Below, piece after piece: positions 33,170-45,594 of a stretch of DNA of 64,000 bases. Each line of letters begins with the position of its first letter. The stretch's first letter is position 1. The notes beneath the pieces were generated by a model, which had not been told where the DNA came from, did not search any database, and saw only the letters and a program-made list of their open reading frames with translations. The position numbers and the translations under genes were made by a program. The DNA comes from Bimastos eiseni (lineage: Eukaryota; Annelida; Clitellata; Crassiclitellata; Lumbricidae). Where the stretch lies: NCBI GenBank assembly GCA_959347315.1, contig OY365806.1, forward strand, positions 57,551,655-57,615,654, written 5' to 3'.

Positions 33170-34075
33170 AAAATAACTGAAAAATCTCAACTTTGAATTT
33201 TTTATTGTGCAAGCTCATCTGCAGCAAGTCTCCCGTCGTTTCCTCCTTGATATTTCTGAAGCCTTTGCAACCACCAACCACAACACATTCCTTCAAAGTC
33301 TGTCTAGTACCTGATTTGGATATGTACTGACACTGCACTTCTCCTGGATTCCGTCCTATCCCTCTTTCCGATCTTTCGCTGTATACCTCATCCAATCACG
33401 TCCTCTCGTCTGTGGTGTTCCGAAAAGTGCTGTTCTCACGCTCTCTTGATGCACCTTTTACACAACACAACTCACTTCACTATCAAAGTATCATCAGTTG
33501 ACCATCACCAATACGCAAAAGACATTCAATTATTGATCTCTTTCTCTTCAAGCAGCTTCTCCAACTAAATAGTATTTAATCATTCTCCATGTGATTACCC
33601 ATATCTCACTCTGGATGACCTCAAACCTCCTACATGTATATATACATGTATATATATATATATATATCCGTCACATTCGCAGAATTCGACCTATAATCGA
33701 TTTCAAAACTACATCTACAATCGCTTTATATACCCGTGTCTGCGAGAGATATCTACAGTTGTCACTTTATCCTTTCAAAGTAAAAAAGACAGATCCATCC
33801 TACTAACTCACCAGAATCTCCCCTTTGCCATCTCCCAAGAGTACCACCCATGGTGCGCAGGGCTTTCAATCAAAACAAAAAGCATTGACATATCACAAAT
33901 CGTTTCCCAATTTCTCCTCTTCCTCTGTCTACCTCCCTCTTTGTTTCGACTCAAAACACCATTTGGCCTTGCCGCCTGACTTTATGGATGACCCCTTGCT
34001 AATCGATATTGTTTTGTTAGCGCCTGTGACTAAATTAGGTCTTGCGACTTCGCCTTTTGTGGGCGCAGTATAGAA
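33170..34075 (+). mobile_element. Degraded LINE, RT palm to C-terminus
   Basis: Plus-strand reading in shifting frames: LDISEAFATTNHNTFLQSL (palm, LLDLSAAFDTVNHxxLL type, with the catalytic Asp lost to Thr), SRPLVCGVPKSAVL (CGVPQGSVLGP block), HQYAKDIQL (YADDTQL block), then a C-terminal GAQGFQSKQKALTYHKSFPN (SFxxAAPxLWNxLP type) at about 33850. The GTTAGCGCC end at about 34017-34060 may be the 3' tail. An internal TA/ATGT repeat at 33635-33670 interrupts it. CR1/L2-like and dead. Confidence 0.75.
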
Positions 34076-34195
34076 ATGTCGAGTTTACTACCACGGTAAA
34101 TATTACGCACACATAGTAACGCTCACGTAATTGTAGTAATTCCAATGTACACACGATAGCAAATCAAAATCGGCGATCGCTCATTTCGTCAAAAT

Positions 34196-34535
34196 TATAT
34201 ACATACATACATAAATACATACGCACATGCCTACATACATACATACATACATACATAAATACATAAATACATACATACATACATACATACATACTTACAT
34301 ACTTACATACATAAATACATACATGCATACACACGCGCATACATACATTCATACCTACATACATACATGCTTACATACATACATACATATATACCTACAT
34401 ACATACATACATACATACATACATACCGACATACATACTTACATACATACATACATACAAACATACATACATACATACATACATACATACATACATACAT
34501 ACATACATACATACATACATGCATACACACGCGCA
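34196..34535. repeat. ACAT tetranucleotide repeat
   Basis: About 340 bases of ACAT/ACATACAA units, including a repeated ATGCATACACACGCGCATACA segment. The Tyr-Ile-His-Thr and Met-Tyr-Val-Cys frames are artefacts. Confidence 0.97.
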
Positions 34536-34640
34536 TACATACATTCATACCACAACAATACACATATACATAAGTACATACCCTACATGTACATATATTA
34601 CATATACATAGAAGTGCATTCATTCATACATACTTACAAT

Positions 34641-36189
34641 CAGTGGCGTAGCGAGGGTGGGGCAAGGGGGGCGAACCACCCCAGGCGGCATTTTCGGTAA
34701 AAAAATAAATAAAAAATTATTTGTTGTATAAGTTGCATTCTTCAAGATTATTTTGCTGCTGTTGTCTAAACCTGGCACAATGCTTTTTAGCTTTTACTCG
34801 ACTTAAACCGAAGTACCATTGACATGATCGAATAGCAAATAGCGTTTATACACATCAGAGCAGTCTCAGGTAATTTGGCGCCCTAGGCAGTTATCTATGT
34901 AAGAGCGCCCCCACACCCGTTGCATAAACAGTAAGATGTGAGAAAATATGGGGTCAGGCAAGCACTGCACTAGGCACATAAAAATGTTTTTTGTCAAAAT
35001 ATATAGACGTTTAAGGCATAGGAAAATTACTAGGGAAAGAGCGGTGTTAGGAGATTGAATATCGTTATTGGAATTGGTCCAAAACTAGTTTTAAACAACT
35101 AATCCATGAATTTCTTTTTGTATCATCATAAAATTTTATTCCTGAAAACATTACCGTAGAATTCCTTAAATTCGGCGCCCCTAAAATTTGGTGCCCTAGG
35201 CGGCTTGATATGTCGTCTATGCCTAGAACTGACCCTGATAGACATGGCGCAAAAGAGAATTTAGACATTATTATTATTAATACATATTTTTCATTCGCTA
35301 GGTGTGAAAGTAATGGCGAAACTAGCGTCCTCTTGCGATTAATATAACACAAAGTTGTAGCCGATAAGATAATTTGCGCTTTTTTATATTTATTAGTTCC
35401 ATCTAAACTAGTATACTTACCGAATAAAGTTATTTAATATGTTTACACTAACTTCTAACTTTAGTTATAAATAAGAAATATTCATGTATTTTGTGATTTT
35501 TCTACTTTTGTACGTTTATTAGATTTAATTGGCTGCGTTTAGTAGCGGAAGTATCTGGGAAGTAGGACTTCCCACGCAATGCAAGTGCATTCAGCTTATA
35601 TCCCTGTTTAATATTTTGGTTTAGTGGGAATGAAAGCATGAAACCGTTCCGTATCCGTAATCTGTATGACAAGCTACAAGTTTTTAGTCTATTCTAATTA
35701 CAATACTTACTACAGTCCCATCATGATAAAATGATATTATTTATTTTTCAATATGTAGAGAGAAAGAATAAAATTTTTACTGTTTATTTTAATTGTGTGA
35801 TATTTATAATTTTCGATCTAGCCTGCAAGACGTTTGATAACTTTATTGTGAGGCTTGCTATTTTATTTGCTTTATAAATGGTTTATTTCTTAATTATACT
35901 ATCTTATTCTATTTTTTATATTCAAATGATAACGCATTTTAAGTAGACAAACAGTTTAAATTTGATAGTGCATGCTGATGCTGTTACTAACTGTATAATG
36001 AATTGAATACCGAATAGAATAACCATAATGTATATAATGAAAACACTCAAAACAGGCATCTTACTCTTATGCCTATCTACCATTGTGCATAGCCCGGAAT
36101 ATGCACAAGAATAAAGTGATGGAAATAATAGACAGGGGCGGCATTTTGTACCCTCGCTCCCGGCGACACTATGCCTCGCTACGCCACTG
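34641..36189. mobile_element. hAT-like non-autonomous transposon, family B copy 1
   Basis: 1,549-bp element with 16-bp terminal inverted repeats CAGTGGCGTAGCGAGG at both ends. Flanking 8-mers are CTTACAAT (34633-34640) and CTTACACT (36190-36197), one mismatch. The body is AT-rich with no transposase. It shares CCAGGCGGC, TTCAAGATT and GATCTAGCCTGCAAGACGTT blocks with the copy at 56.0-57.8 kb. Inside it, 34.87-35.23 kb has GGCGCCCTAGGC-type text that may be a second, nested element. Confidence 0.85.
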
Positions 36190-36895
36190 CTTACACTGTC
36201 ACTGCACGTATCCACTACGAGATCCTCTTTCTAGTTTCCAAAGCCCAGCTGGGCTGTACCCCGAGATATCTCTCTGGCTATTATTTTGCGAAAACTTCAA
36301 CTTCATACCTGTTTCTGGTGCTGTATTGATCGCTTTGATATTTTTATTCCTGTAGGACTATGATCGACTGCCTTGACCCACATAATTATATAGCGTAGTA
36401 ATCGCACCGGCAAATTTTCAAACTGTCTACATCAAATTATATGAAATCGCAACACGTGATGTTATTCACATGATGTTATTCATATCACGTGAAACTGCGT
36501 CGCACTGCATCGCATCGCGTCACCCTACTCTAAGACCAGATGCATCCTATAAATCGCCGGATCCAACAGTTTCGTTAGATTGCTTTCTGGACAACGTAAA
36601 GATTCCCTTTCCACCAAGTGAATTAGTCATAACAACATTTAATAAACACTCATTAATTATTAAACGTGAAATTGCGTGGTCGCTGCTGCTGCTCTTCGTT
36701 GGCAACCAGATGTAAACAGAAATTAAAGCCAGATTAACATTTGGCCAAATCCTGGAATGCTGCGGCTGAATGGGTCAATATCTCATAGCGTTTATCACTG
36801 CGAACGTCGGTCTACATGTACAATTGTACATATTATATATACACATACAACCTGCATTGTGTATATATGTAATACAGCTTCTCACACGTTTTTTG
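36190..36895. other. Intergenic, no gene seen
   Basis: Short ORFs only (for example 36470-36715), none recognised. A duplicated TGATGTTATTCA phrase lies near 36458-36480. Confidence 0.3.
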
Positions 36896-36904
36896 TGCTG
36901 TTTC

Positions 36905-37025
36905 CTTCATTCATTCGTTCATTCATTCATTCAATCATTGGTTCGTTCGTTCTTTCATTCATTCATTTGTTTATTAATTAATTCATTCGCAAATTCGTTC
37001 ATTAGTTCTTCGTTCATTCAGTACA
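36905..37025. repeat. CATT/CGTT tetranucleotide-like repeat
   Basis: Degenerate TTCATTCGTTCATTCA run, giving Phe-Ile-His-Ser false frames. Confidence 0.85.
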
Positions 37026-37040
37026 CGAATTTGAAATCTT

Positions 37041-37180
37041 GATATAGCTATACATTGTCGCTACAAGTGATAAACCATCATCTGATGTAGAAACAATTGG
37101 TGCGTTGGACTGAAGCGTAAAGGTGTATACGGTAAAGAAAACGTGGTTTATCACTTGTAGCTACAATTTATAGTTATGCA
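37041..37180. repeat. MITE-like inverted repeat
   Basis: Arms of about 36 bases (37041-37077 and 37144-37180). The inner half is perfect (GCTACAAGTGATAAACCA) and the outer part has several mismatches. They flank 66 bp. No unambiguous TSD seen. No coding. Confidence 0.6.
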
Positions 37181-37199
37181 TGCGTGCGTTAGAGTTCTT

Positions 37200-37660
37200 T
37201 GGTATTAATTGTCTGATGTCAGACGACATCCATTCGATCGCAGTTACAGAGGCTGAGCAAACCGTTGCGGCACGAGATCACTCCGACTTGGGGTGCTAAC
37301 TTTTGCCGCAATGCCAATCCAGCATATTAAATAAGCTTCAATTAAGACTAGAATTTAAACATGTGTCCTCTTTTGATGACCTGCAATCAGATAATAGTAT
37401 TATCAGGTGAAAGCCATTGTCTAAATGCACGAGAGGTAAAGTGCGACAAAGATAAGCTTTAGATTAGATTAAGTGTGATTAAGCCTATTATGCTATTTGT
37501 GTGTAAGATCGCACGAGCCGTACTCAGATAAACGAAAGAAATGTGAATAAGTGCCATTCAAATTATCAGATAATTTATATTAGGCCCTATACACGAGACG
37601 TGTGAATGAATCCATCAATTAGGTGCGAATGTGTATTGTAATTTCATCCACGGATATGAA
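37200..37660. other. Intergenic, no gene seen
   Basis: No recognised feature. Confidence 0.3.
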
Positions 37661-37667
37661 TGAATGC

Positions 37668-38245
37668 GTGCATGTATGTATGTATGTATGTATTTATGTA
37701 TGTATGTATGTATGTATATATGTATGTATTTATGTATGTATGTATGCATTTATGTATTTGTGTACGTATATATGTATGCATTTATGTATGTATATATGTA
37801 TGTAAATATTTATGTATATATTTATGTATTTATATATGTATGTATGTATTTATGTATGTATGTATGTATGTACGTATTTATGTATGTATTTATGTATGTC
37901 TGTCTGTATGTATGTATGTATGTATATATGTATGTATATATGTATGCATGTATATATGTATGTATTTATGTATTTATGTATGTATTTATGTATGTATTTA
38001 TGTATGTATGTATGTATGTATGTATGTATGTACGTATTTGTGTATGTATGTATTTATGTATTTGTGTATGTATATATGCATGTATACATTTATGTATGTA
38101 TATATGTATGTATGTATTTATGTATGTATGTATGTATATATGTAAGGATTTATGTATGTATGTACGTATTTATGTATGTATTTATGTATGTATATATGTA
38201 TGTATGTATGTATGTATTTATGTATTTATGTATTTATGTCTGTAT
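37668..38245. repeat. TATG tetranucleotide repeat
   Basis: About 580 bases of TATG/TATT/TATA units. The three long Met-Tyr-Val-Cys frames here reflect the repeat. Confidence 0.97.
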
Positions 38246-38392
38246 ATGCACGCACATGTATGCACCTTTGAATACATGAATGTGTGTTGCACGCACGTGT
38301 AGGTCTATGAATGCACGTGTGCATTAATGTATGTACGAATGTGTAGATGCGTATTTATGATAGTATGAATAGATGCGCAAGTCGGTCTTTAA

Positions 38393-39312
38393 TACACTCC
38401 ATTGACGACTTCTTTTGACACACTCCATTGACGACTTCTTTTGACACACTCCATTGACGACTTCTTTTGACACACTCCATTGACGACTTCTTTTGACACA
38501 CTCCATTGACGACTTCTTTTGACACACTCCATTGACGACTTCTTTTGACACATTCCATTGACGACTTCTTTTGACACACTCCATTGACGACTTCTTTTGA
38601 CACACTCCATTGACGACTTCTTTTGACACACTCCATTGACGACTTCTTTTGACACACTCCATTGACGACTTCTTTGACACACTCCATTGACGACTTCTTT
38701 TGACACACTCCATTGACGACTTCTTTTGACACACTCCATTGACGACTTCTTTTGACACACTCCATTGACGACTTCTTTTGACACACTCCATTGACGACTT
38801 CTTTTGACACATTCCATTGACGACTTCTTTGACACACTCCATTGACGACTTATTTTGACACACTCCATTGACGACTTCTTTTGACACACTCCATTGACGA
38901 CTTCTTTTGACACACTCCATTGACGACTTCTTTTGACACACTCCATTGACGACTTCTTTTGACACACTCCATTGACGACTTCTTTTGACACACTCCATTG
39001 ACGACTTCTTTTGACACACTCCATTGACGACTTCTTTGACACACTCCATTGACGACTTCTTTTGACACACTCCATTGACGACTTCTTTTGACACACTCCA
39101 TTGACGACTTCTTTTGACACACTCCATTGACGACTTCTTTTGACACACTCCATTGACGACTTCTTTTGACACATTCCATTGACGACTTCTTTGACACACT
39201 CCATTGACGACTTATTTTGACACACTCCATTGACGACTTCTTTTGACACACTCCATTGACGACTTCTTTTGACACACTCCATTGACGACTTCTTTTGACA
39301 CACTCCATTGAC
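38393..39312. repeat. 26-bp minisatellite with higher-order repeat
   Basis: About 35 units of 26 bp (core CACTCCATTGACGACTTC followed by TTTTGACA), with occasional 25-bp units missing one T and variants ATTCC and TTATTTT. Variant landmarks recur 362 bp apart: ATTCCATT at 38811 and 39173, and TCTTTGACAC at 38671 and 39033. The array therefore has a 14-unit higher-order period (12 of 26 plus 2 of 25). The unit has no stop in any minus frame, which creates overlapping 150-330-codon frames. Not a gene. Confidence 0.97.
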
Positions 39313-41150
39313 ACCCTCTGTTATATAAACATCAATGTATATACATGTATCTATGCATGTATATTGTGTATACATTTGTATTTAGGGACTGTGCAGACGT
39401 ATATTTATGCATGGTTTAATATGTATATGCATCTAGCTATTGTATTTAGCCCATCAGAACCTAAGATCAGCGCAACATAGGAAGTAAAGCCCAGTGGTCA
39501 TTGTCAATCGGGTAAACAATGTCATTTCTTTGCCGATTAATTACGACCAATGCGTTTTCGTTGCCCACTCAATCTTCCTATCAAACCATTCGTTCGTTGC
39601 GTCTTTCCGACGACAGACTATCCGTAGATTGATCCCAATACGACGACGGAACGAATGAATGTCGACGGCCTTAGGTCACTTGGTCAGTCCGTCGGTCAGC
39701 GAGACGGGTCAGTGGGGAAAGATTGCGCGGTCAGACCGGAAATCTATTAGTTTGGACGGCGACCGATTGAAATGACCGATCAACGTTTGTTCTGTGTCGG
39801 TCTGTTAAACAAACGAGAGGCACGAATTCACTGGGCAAAGCGCAGGATGGACCTTCACATCGAGCCACGTAAGGTCAAAACCAGTGATTGGGGCAGTTCG
39901 GCTTTTTTGGTCGTTGTATGGCGTATTTGTCGGGGCGCATTTGTTGGGACGCATTTGTCCGGTGAGCCTTTGATGGGCCACGGTTCCACCGCATGAACCA
40001 CCATCCATCGCGGTGTCACAATCGTTTTTGCGATTCGTAATTGAACACCACATGAGACACAACAGATTCAATATTCCCTGCTGTAACAATCTGTTCCAGA
40101 GATTGTTAGGATATATTCCAAGCGTTCAGTTAAGCAAGGCAGTCGATTTAAGGAGACACCGAATTGCTTCAATTGTTCAGTTTATATTGGCGATACGAGG
40201 CGGCCACCAACTGTTGTTTATTACTGTCGCTATAATGGGTCCTGATTTTGTTGCCATTTCTAGACAAGTGACAAAATCGGAGTGATTCAGAAAAGCCAAT
40301 AACAAAAACACAATTAACTACACCTAAAAATATGTTGCTTATTTAGTGTTCGCAGTATCTGGTTACCTACTATTTTCGTTCCGTCGGTTTATATCATCTG
40401 TAATTAATCATACCAATAATCGACTTATTTGTCTCATTAATCTGCCAAGGACGAGAAGAGTAGACTGAGAAAAGAAGGAAAAGAAATGTTGGAAAGAGTC
40501 ACATGAGATAAAGGCAGATCCATTGCGTCAGATTATTATCCTAGTCTTGCATCCGGTGTTAATCATTTCTTTCCTCTGTATATCAATTAGTTTCCTATTC
40601 CCCCGGCGCCATTTTGGCTGCGCTGATAACGATATGAGCTTAAGTTGACTGGACTCTGACCGTTTCCTATGTTCTCTAATTATGATGATACACGTTTGCT
40701 TGTGTTTGCGATCGGTCTCAACGGACGACGTTCGTTACGTTGATCCAAATTTGCTCTCCCTTATAACCTTTGCTTATCGATCTCGATCCGTAGCAACGAT
40801 GATAATCTTCTAAAATAGAGCTATATAAAATCAATTAGAAAGACCTACTGCAAAATATCTGGGTCAGAGGGAAACATTGGACATTGTTGGTCATCGCTCT
40901 GAGTCGTCAATGTTCCGCTCAAAGAACTTAAGCCGTCCGGACTCTCCTAAAGTAGACTGCGCATTATTCGAGTTCTCATGAAGTAAGGAACGCAGAGGGA
41001 CGTCTAGCGGGAAATTAATATTTAATTAGCGGGTCGTTAACTCATGCTAATGATGGACAGAACAATTTGAATGCGCATGCAAAACACAGATTTTTCTCTG
41101 ACGGACCCTCCTGGATTCGGTCCCGAGCATAAGGAACCTGCCGGGCAATT
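39313..41150. other. Intergenic, no gene seen
   Basis: Short unremarkable ORFs at 39772-39996 and 40013-40285 match nothing I know. GACGGACGAC-type words cluster at 39600-39760. No element ends found. Confidence 0.3.
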
Positions 41151-41154
41151 TCGC

Positions 41155-41620
41155 TCGGACCAATACTTTTTCTGAGAAGTATTGCAATAGGCCTACCTAT
41201 ACCAATACTTTCAACAGTAGTTTTCGACGAGCAAGTTTATTTTTTATTCAAACACACCTCGTGTCAAGGAAAAAGCAGCATGATTAAACTTATTATTTTA
41301 CACACACATATTATAAAGAAGCCACAGACAATTTACCATATCGCCAAACGTGGAAAACCCATCATTTCATTTGTGCGTAACGATTTATTGCTCACAATTT
41401 CTTGATCGCCATTTATAAAAGCGGAAGAGAAACAATATGATTCTTGTATTGCAGTTGGAAAATAGTAGGCCTATTGGTTAAGAAAAGTGTTGCGATACAC
41501 ACGCGATACCGACCAAATAAAACAATCGTAATACACGCTCCGATACTGAAAAATGAATCGCTGATAATTAATTTTGTTAATAATGCGATACTTTATCGTG
41601 ATGTAAACAACAACCCTACA
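41155..41620. repeat. CAATACT array, hAT-like fragment
   Basis: CCAATACTTTTTCTGAGAAGTATTGCAATAG at 41160 (a self-complementary phrase shared with 22.47 kb) starts a stretch ending in GCGATAC words and ACAACAACCCT at about 41608-41618. The last is the inverse of the CAGGGTTGTT end at 22396. The left end looks truncated. Confidence 0.4.
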
Positions 41621-41639
41621 AAGCTTGTTCTTACTAAAC

Positions 41640-42290
41640 CGTGACATAGGAAGCTGTCTTCATAGGACGTGGCAAGGGTCGAAGGCAACAGCAGTCGTCA
41701 GTAAGTCCAGCCAATTGCTCAGCTCACGGGGCAGAAGGGGAGGGATGAAAGCACACCGTCCCATCCTGTCCAGTGCGAACGTCTATCCAACGAGACTAGA
41801 CAGACGTATACGTTATGGATGCAATGGTTGCCAGAATGACAAACCTTATGAATCGCTTGAGGTGGGAGACCACAAGAAGAGCGCAGGACTTGGTGAGCGT
41901 AATATGTACCACGGATATGCATGGATGAAGTAACAGATGAGAGAACGACATCGAGGTGAGAGGACATGCTTAGATCTGAGCTAATGACCACACCGAATAC
42001 CAGGATAGAATTAGCTCAGTTTTGGGGAGGATTGGCTTTACTGCTCCCATTCGTGTGAACAATAAGTTCCCGTGCCTTGGATGGATTCAGACGATGGTTG
42101 TTGGCTTCAACCCATTGTGAAACATGGTCAAACTCTCCCAAAGCTGAGCCAGATTTATAGGAACCGACGAACTGCAAGAGTCATTAGCATATTATAACCA
42201 TGATGTTAAAATCATGCAACGGGTGGAGGCTGGAACCATCAACAATTTGAGATGGTGGACCCTACGCCGACCCCTCGACAAACACAAACA
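41640..42290 (-). mobile_element. LINE RT C-terminal fragment
   Basis: Minus-strand reading: FDHVSQWVEANNHRLNPSKA, then GVVISSDLSMSSHLDVVLSS, LRSSCGLPPQAIHKV, and a decayed ASIMYASPAWWG-like block. This is the region after the YADD box of CR1/Jockey-group elements (WxxxNxLxLNxxKT ... GVxISxDLSMxxHL). Frameshifts and stops are present. Confidence 0.8.
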
Positions 42291-43040
42291 AAACAGTTGA
42301 TGGGTGAAGCCTAATAGCTTGGCAATACGGTTTCAATCCAGTATCCATCCTGTAAACCAATTGTATATTTTGGTCTGAAGCCCGCAATAAATCTGTCTTT
42401 GAGATCATAAATGAACGCAACAAAGGTCATCAGGTTAATGTGTGTACTTCTACAGATCAACTCATTTCTGACCCACTTCTAGATTGCCATATATGTCAGA
42501 ATTAACGCTGCAACGAAATAGGTTTAGGTCTATATAATGAGTCGTCGGTGTATTATTATGGTATGGTTGGTGATGAGATCGTCGACGTAGATAGTCCTTA
42601 ATAAGAAGCGTCCAGGGACTCTGAGAAATGTCGGTCTGTGAACATCCCTCGCTTCTTCTTCTGCTTCTTCTCTCATCGTCAAGCTGTTCGTTGGCCTAAA
42701 AGCTGCGACCATTGTCCAAGATATGTTGTTATGGACCTGTGAAGAAATCCTGTGAATAGTGAAGGAGATCTATTGGATGCTGACGTAATGCGCTGGTCAC
42801 CTGCTGTCGTCCTTTCAATGATTCAGTGTCGCCTCACATGCAATGCGTGTGTTTGCAAGCGCGTCTGTGTTATTGTGGCATTGTAGATGGTCACGTTCTG
42901 TTGGTTGGGTTGTTAATTATTCCAAATCTCTTATATTCATTTGTTGTAAACAAGTAGAGCTCCTAAAAACAGAGTGACAATTAGTACTGAATGAACCGAA
43001 CGAGAAAGGATCTCAGCCGGACGACAAACACATCGATTAA
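42291..43040. other. Intergenic, no gene seen
   Basis: Possibly more of the LINE upstream of 42290, too diverged to read. No other feature. Confidence 0.3.
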
Positions 43041-43044
43041 CTGA

Positions 43045-43220
43045 ACGATTTATCGGACGACTGAATGAACGACTGAATGAACGACTGACTGAACGACTGA
43101 GTGAACGACTGAATGAACGACTTAATGAACGACTGAATGAACGACTGACTGAATGGCTGAATGAACGACTGAATGAACGACTGAATAATAGACTGAACGA
43201 ACGACTGATTAACTGAATGT
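43045..43220. repeat. 12-bp minisatellite (gaatgaacgact)
   Basis: About 14 units of GAATGAACGACT with substitutions (GACTGAACGACT and others). The minus-strand Arg-Ser-Phe-Ser frame is an artefact. Confidence 0.93.
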
Positions 43221-43339
43221 CTGAATACGAGTGTACAATGTACACTGACTGAAATGCTGACAACTAAGCCCACTGACTCACTGACTCACAAGTGCAACAT
43301 GCCACTCTTTCCAGTTAGTCATTAGATCAACAGCCCAAC

Positions 43340-43440
43340 AATGATGATGATGGTAATAATAATGATGATGATGATGTTGATGATGATGATGACGACGACG
43401 ACGGTGATGATTGTGATGACAACGAATGCTATTGACGCAT

Positions 43441-43473
<33 letters not shown>

Positions 43474-43685
43474 CGACGATAGCGATGACGATGAGGACGA
43501 CGACGACGATGATGATAATGACGACGACGACGGTGATGAGTATGAGGACGACGAATATGATCGCTACAATGATGATGATGACGACAACGACGTTGATGAT
43601 CCTGATGACAACGAATATAATTGCGGCAATGATGACTATAATAGTGATAGTGATGATGATGATGATGATGTTGCTGATGATGTGA
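43340..43685. repeat. GAT/GAC trinucleotide repeat
   Basis: Imperfect (GATGAC)n with TGACAACGAAT interruptions recurring at about 43417 and 43605, hinting at duplicated blocks. The His-rich, Ile/Val-rich and Met/Thr-rich frames are artefacts. Confidence 0.93.
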
Positions 43686-43689
43686 ATTT

Positions 43690-44635
43690 GCTGGCATTCT
43701 TTCACGGGTCAATCCCGTTGACCATTTTGGCTTTTATCCCAAGCCTCAGCCGTTCCTCTTGACATTCTGCTGTTGGTTTCGATTCATTTATTAAACGGAC
43801 TATAAAAGAGACCAGCCAGTGCATCCAAATCTAGTAACGGTCGATGCTTTCCAGCCTATACACACGCGCTGCATAAGTCCAAGAAGCATGAAGCGATGTT
43901 CGTAGACCTTCTATTATACATCGATTGGCCAACGCATTGGAATTCAGTGCTAAATAATAAGAAAATTTCAGGCAATTACAGCTTTACGAGCGATCAGACA
44001 ATCGCCGTCTACTCACCGATTTATTCATTTCATTGTGTCCCCGAAGGTCACCGTTTAGCTCCGGATTTTATTGTCATACTGCAAACCTGTCATATTTCTG
44101 CAGTTGTGCATAAATCTCAGGTCTACGTCATCCGTTTCTTCTTCCTTTTCCGTTCTTCCCTTCCTTTTTCTCCTATCGTCTGCGGTGAAACGTTTATTGG
44201 TTTACAACCGGCAAACCTCGTCATTTTCGGTCTGTTTACGCCCAGTCTATCCAGGAACTTGTGCCCTATGTCACGTGACCTCTGTGTCTCCTTCTCTTAG
44301 AGCAACGTATACTATAATCAGACATTGATGTGGATATAAGGACTCAGAAGAAACAATTATTGCGCTGGTTTTAAGAAGAACGATGCGCACTCAAATAATG
44401 GTCCCTGAGGTATCGATCGACATCAGTCAGGAAGGAAGGGTGACTTGCATGGCTGCCAAACAGTTACATTCAGCTCCTGTCAAGTGTGGTCTTGCTGCGT
44501 AGGCCTAGTTGTGAGCTTGAATTAATAAAGAAGAATATTGATTGTGTATATATTGTACATATATATATAGTATTAATATATATACTTTGTTGGTGTTAGA
44601 AAATGTCTTGCTACATAGCACTGGTATATATTATC
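43690..44635. other. Intergenic, no gene recognised
   Basis: The plus-strand ORF at 43896-44300 (134 codons) has no domain I know. (TA)n lies near 44565. Confidence 0.25.
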
Positions 44636-44639
44636 GATC

Positions 44640-44880
44640 CCTTCCTATCCTTCCACACTTCCTCTTCCTCTGCTTCCTCCTCCTCGTTTTCTCCCTCTGT
44701 ATATTATTCCTTTTCCTCCTCGTCTTCATCCTATGCTTTTTCTTCCCGCTCTTCCACCCAGTGATCTTCTTCCTTTTCCTCGTCTTCCACATCCTCTTCT
44801 TTCCTTCTTCGTATTACTTTTCCTCTTCAATTTTTCCTTTTCCGCTTCCTCCTCATCTCCCTCCTCGTTTTCGTCGCATG
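44640..44880. repeat. Pyrimidine-rich tract
   Basis: CTTCCTCTT-rich plus strand; the Leu/Phe/Ser frames are compositional. It ends near CGCATGCTCCGCAACGCATTGG. Confidence 0.8.
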
Positions 44881-45194
44881 CTCCGCAACGCATTGGAGGA
44901 TTAAGCGAACAGCGTCAATTCACTGTGTCACGTAGTCTAATCGGTTCTTCACGGACAGTCTTTTTAGTCTTCGTCGACTCTCTCTGCCTGACATTTGTTT
45001 TATACATCGCCTTCTGTCTAAAGTCAACGGCTCTTCCAATCTCTTCCGCGCCACCCTCGACGTGAAACCACCGTCAGTGCATCGCTGCTACTGCCACTGA
45101 ATTCTAAAAGTCTTAAAAATTACGTGGACCTAGCGATGGATTAGTTTCTGCCGTGTTCGTTCGCTTTACCTTCGTCGGTCAAAAGTCCAAATAC

Positions 45195-45237
45195 GTCCAC
45201 TTGGACCGCTGTCCGTTGGACAGCAGTCCAAGTGGAC
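45195..45237. repeat. 43-bp compact hairpin
   Basis: Arms of 20 bases, GTCCACTTGGACCGCTGTCC and GGACAGCAGTCCAAGTGGAC, pair with one mismatch (a G-U pair as RNA) around a 3-base loop GTT. Each arm itself contains the palindrome GTCC-ACTT-GGAC. More GTCCA words flank it (45186, 45260). Confidence 0.9.
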
Positions 45238-45594
45238 TGCTGTTCAACACGCTACAGCAGTCCGCTTTTGCAGGGTCAATGACGGCCTTCGTGCTTCTAT
45301 TTCACCCGCGCGGATGAATATTTTAACCGCGAATCAATATTCATCCGCAAATGCAAACGCATTTCGATATGTGGAGAAATCGTTAAAACTGATCCAGCAT
45401 TAATATCTGGCGATCTGCTGAGTGGAAAAGGTACTGTAAGCTCTGTTTTTATGGCTTCTACACGGAAAGAAGCCAACTAATGTAATTGGACCTCACTTGA
45501 AGAATGTTTTATAGCAAATTCAGAAGAGTAGCTGACGTGTAGTAAAGGATTGAAAAGGAAGTGAGTTGCAGTAGGAAAAAACACGTGACTGCCC

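Noticed and set aside
34164..34700. Tyr/Ile/His/Thr and Cys/Met/Tyr ORFs
   Set aside because: ACAT repeat translated in several frames.
34866..35235. Nested hAT-like element with GGCGCCCTAGGC words
   Set aside because: Candidate ends (CAGTCTCAGG and inverted CAGGGTCAGT) match poorly and flanking 8-mers differ, so it is only mentioned within family B copy 1.
37623..38302. 212-codon Met/Tyr/Val/Cys ORF
   Set aside because: TATG repeat translated in three frames.
38393..39312. CRISPR-like repeat array
   Set aside because: Units are contiguous with no spacers and the context is eukaryotic.
38324..39375. Long overlapping minus-strand ORFs (154-328 codons)
   Set aside because: They are translations of the 26-bp minisatellite in all three frames; the repeated 26-residue period is 3 x 26 bp, with no domain or splice context.
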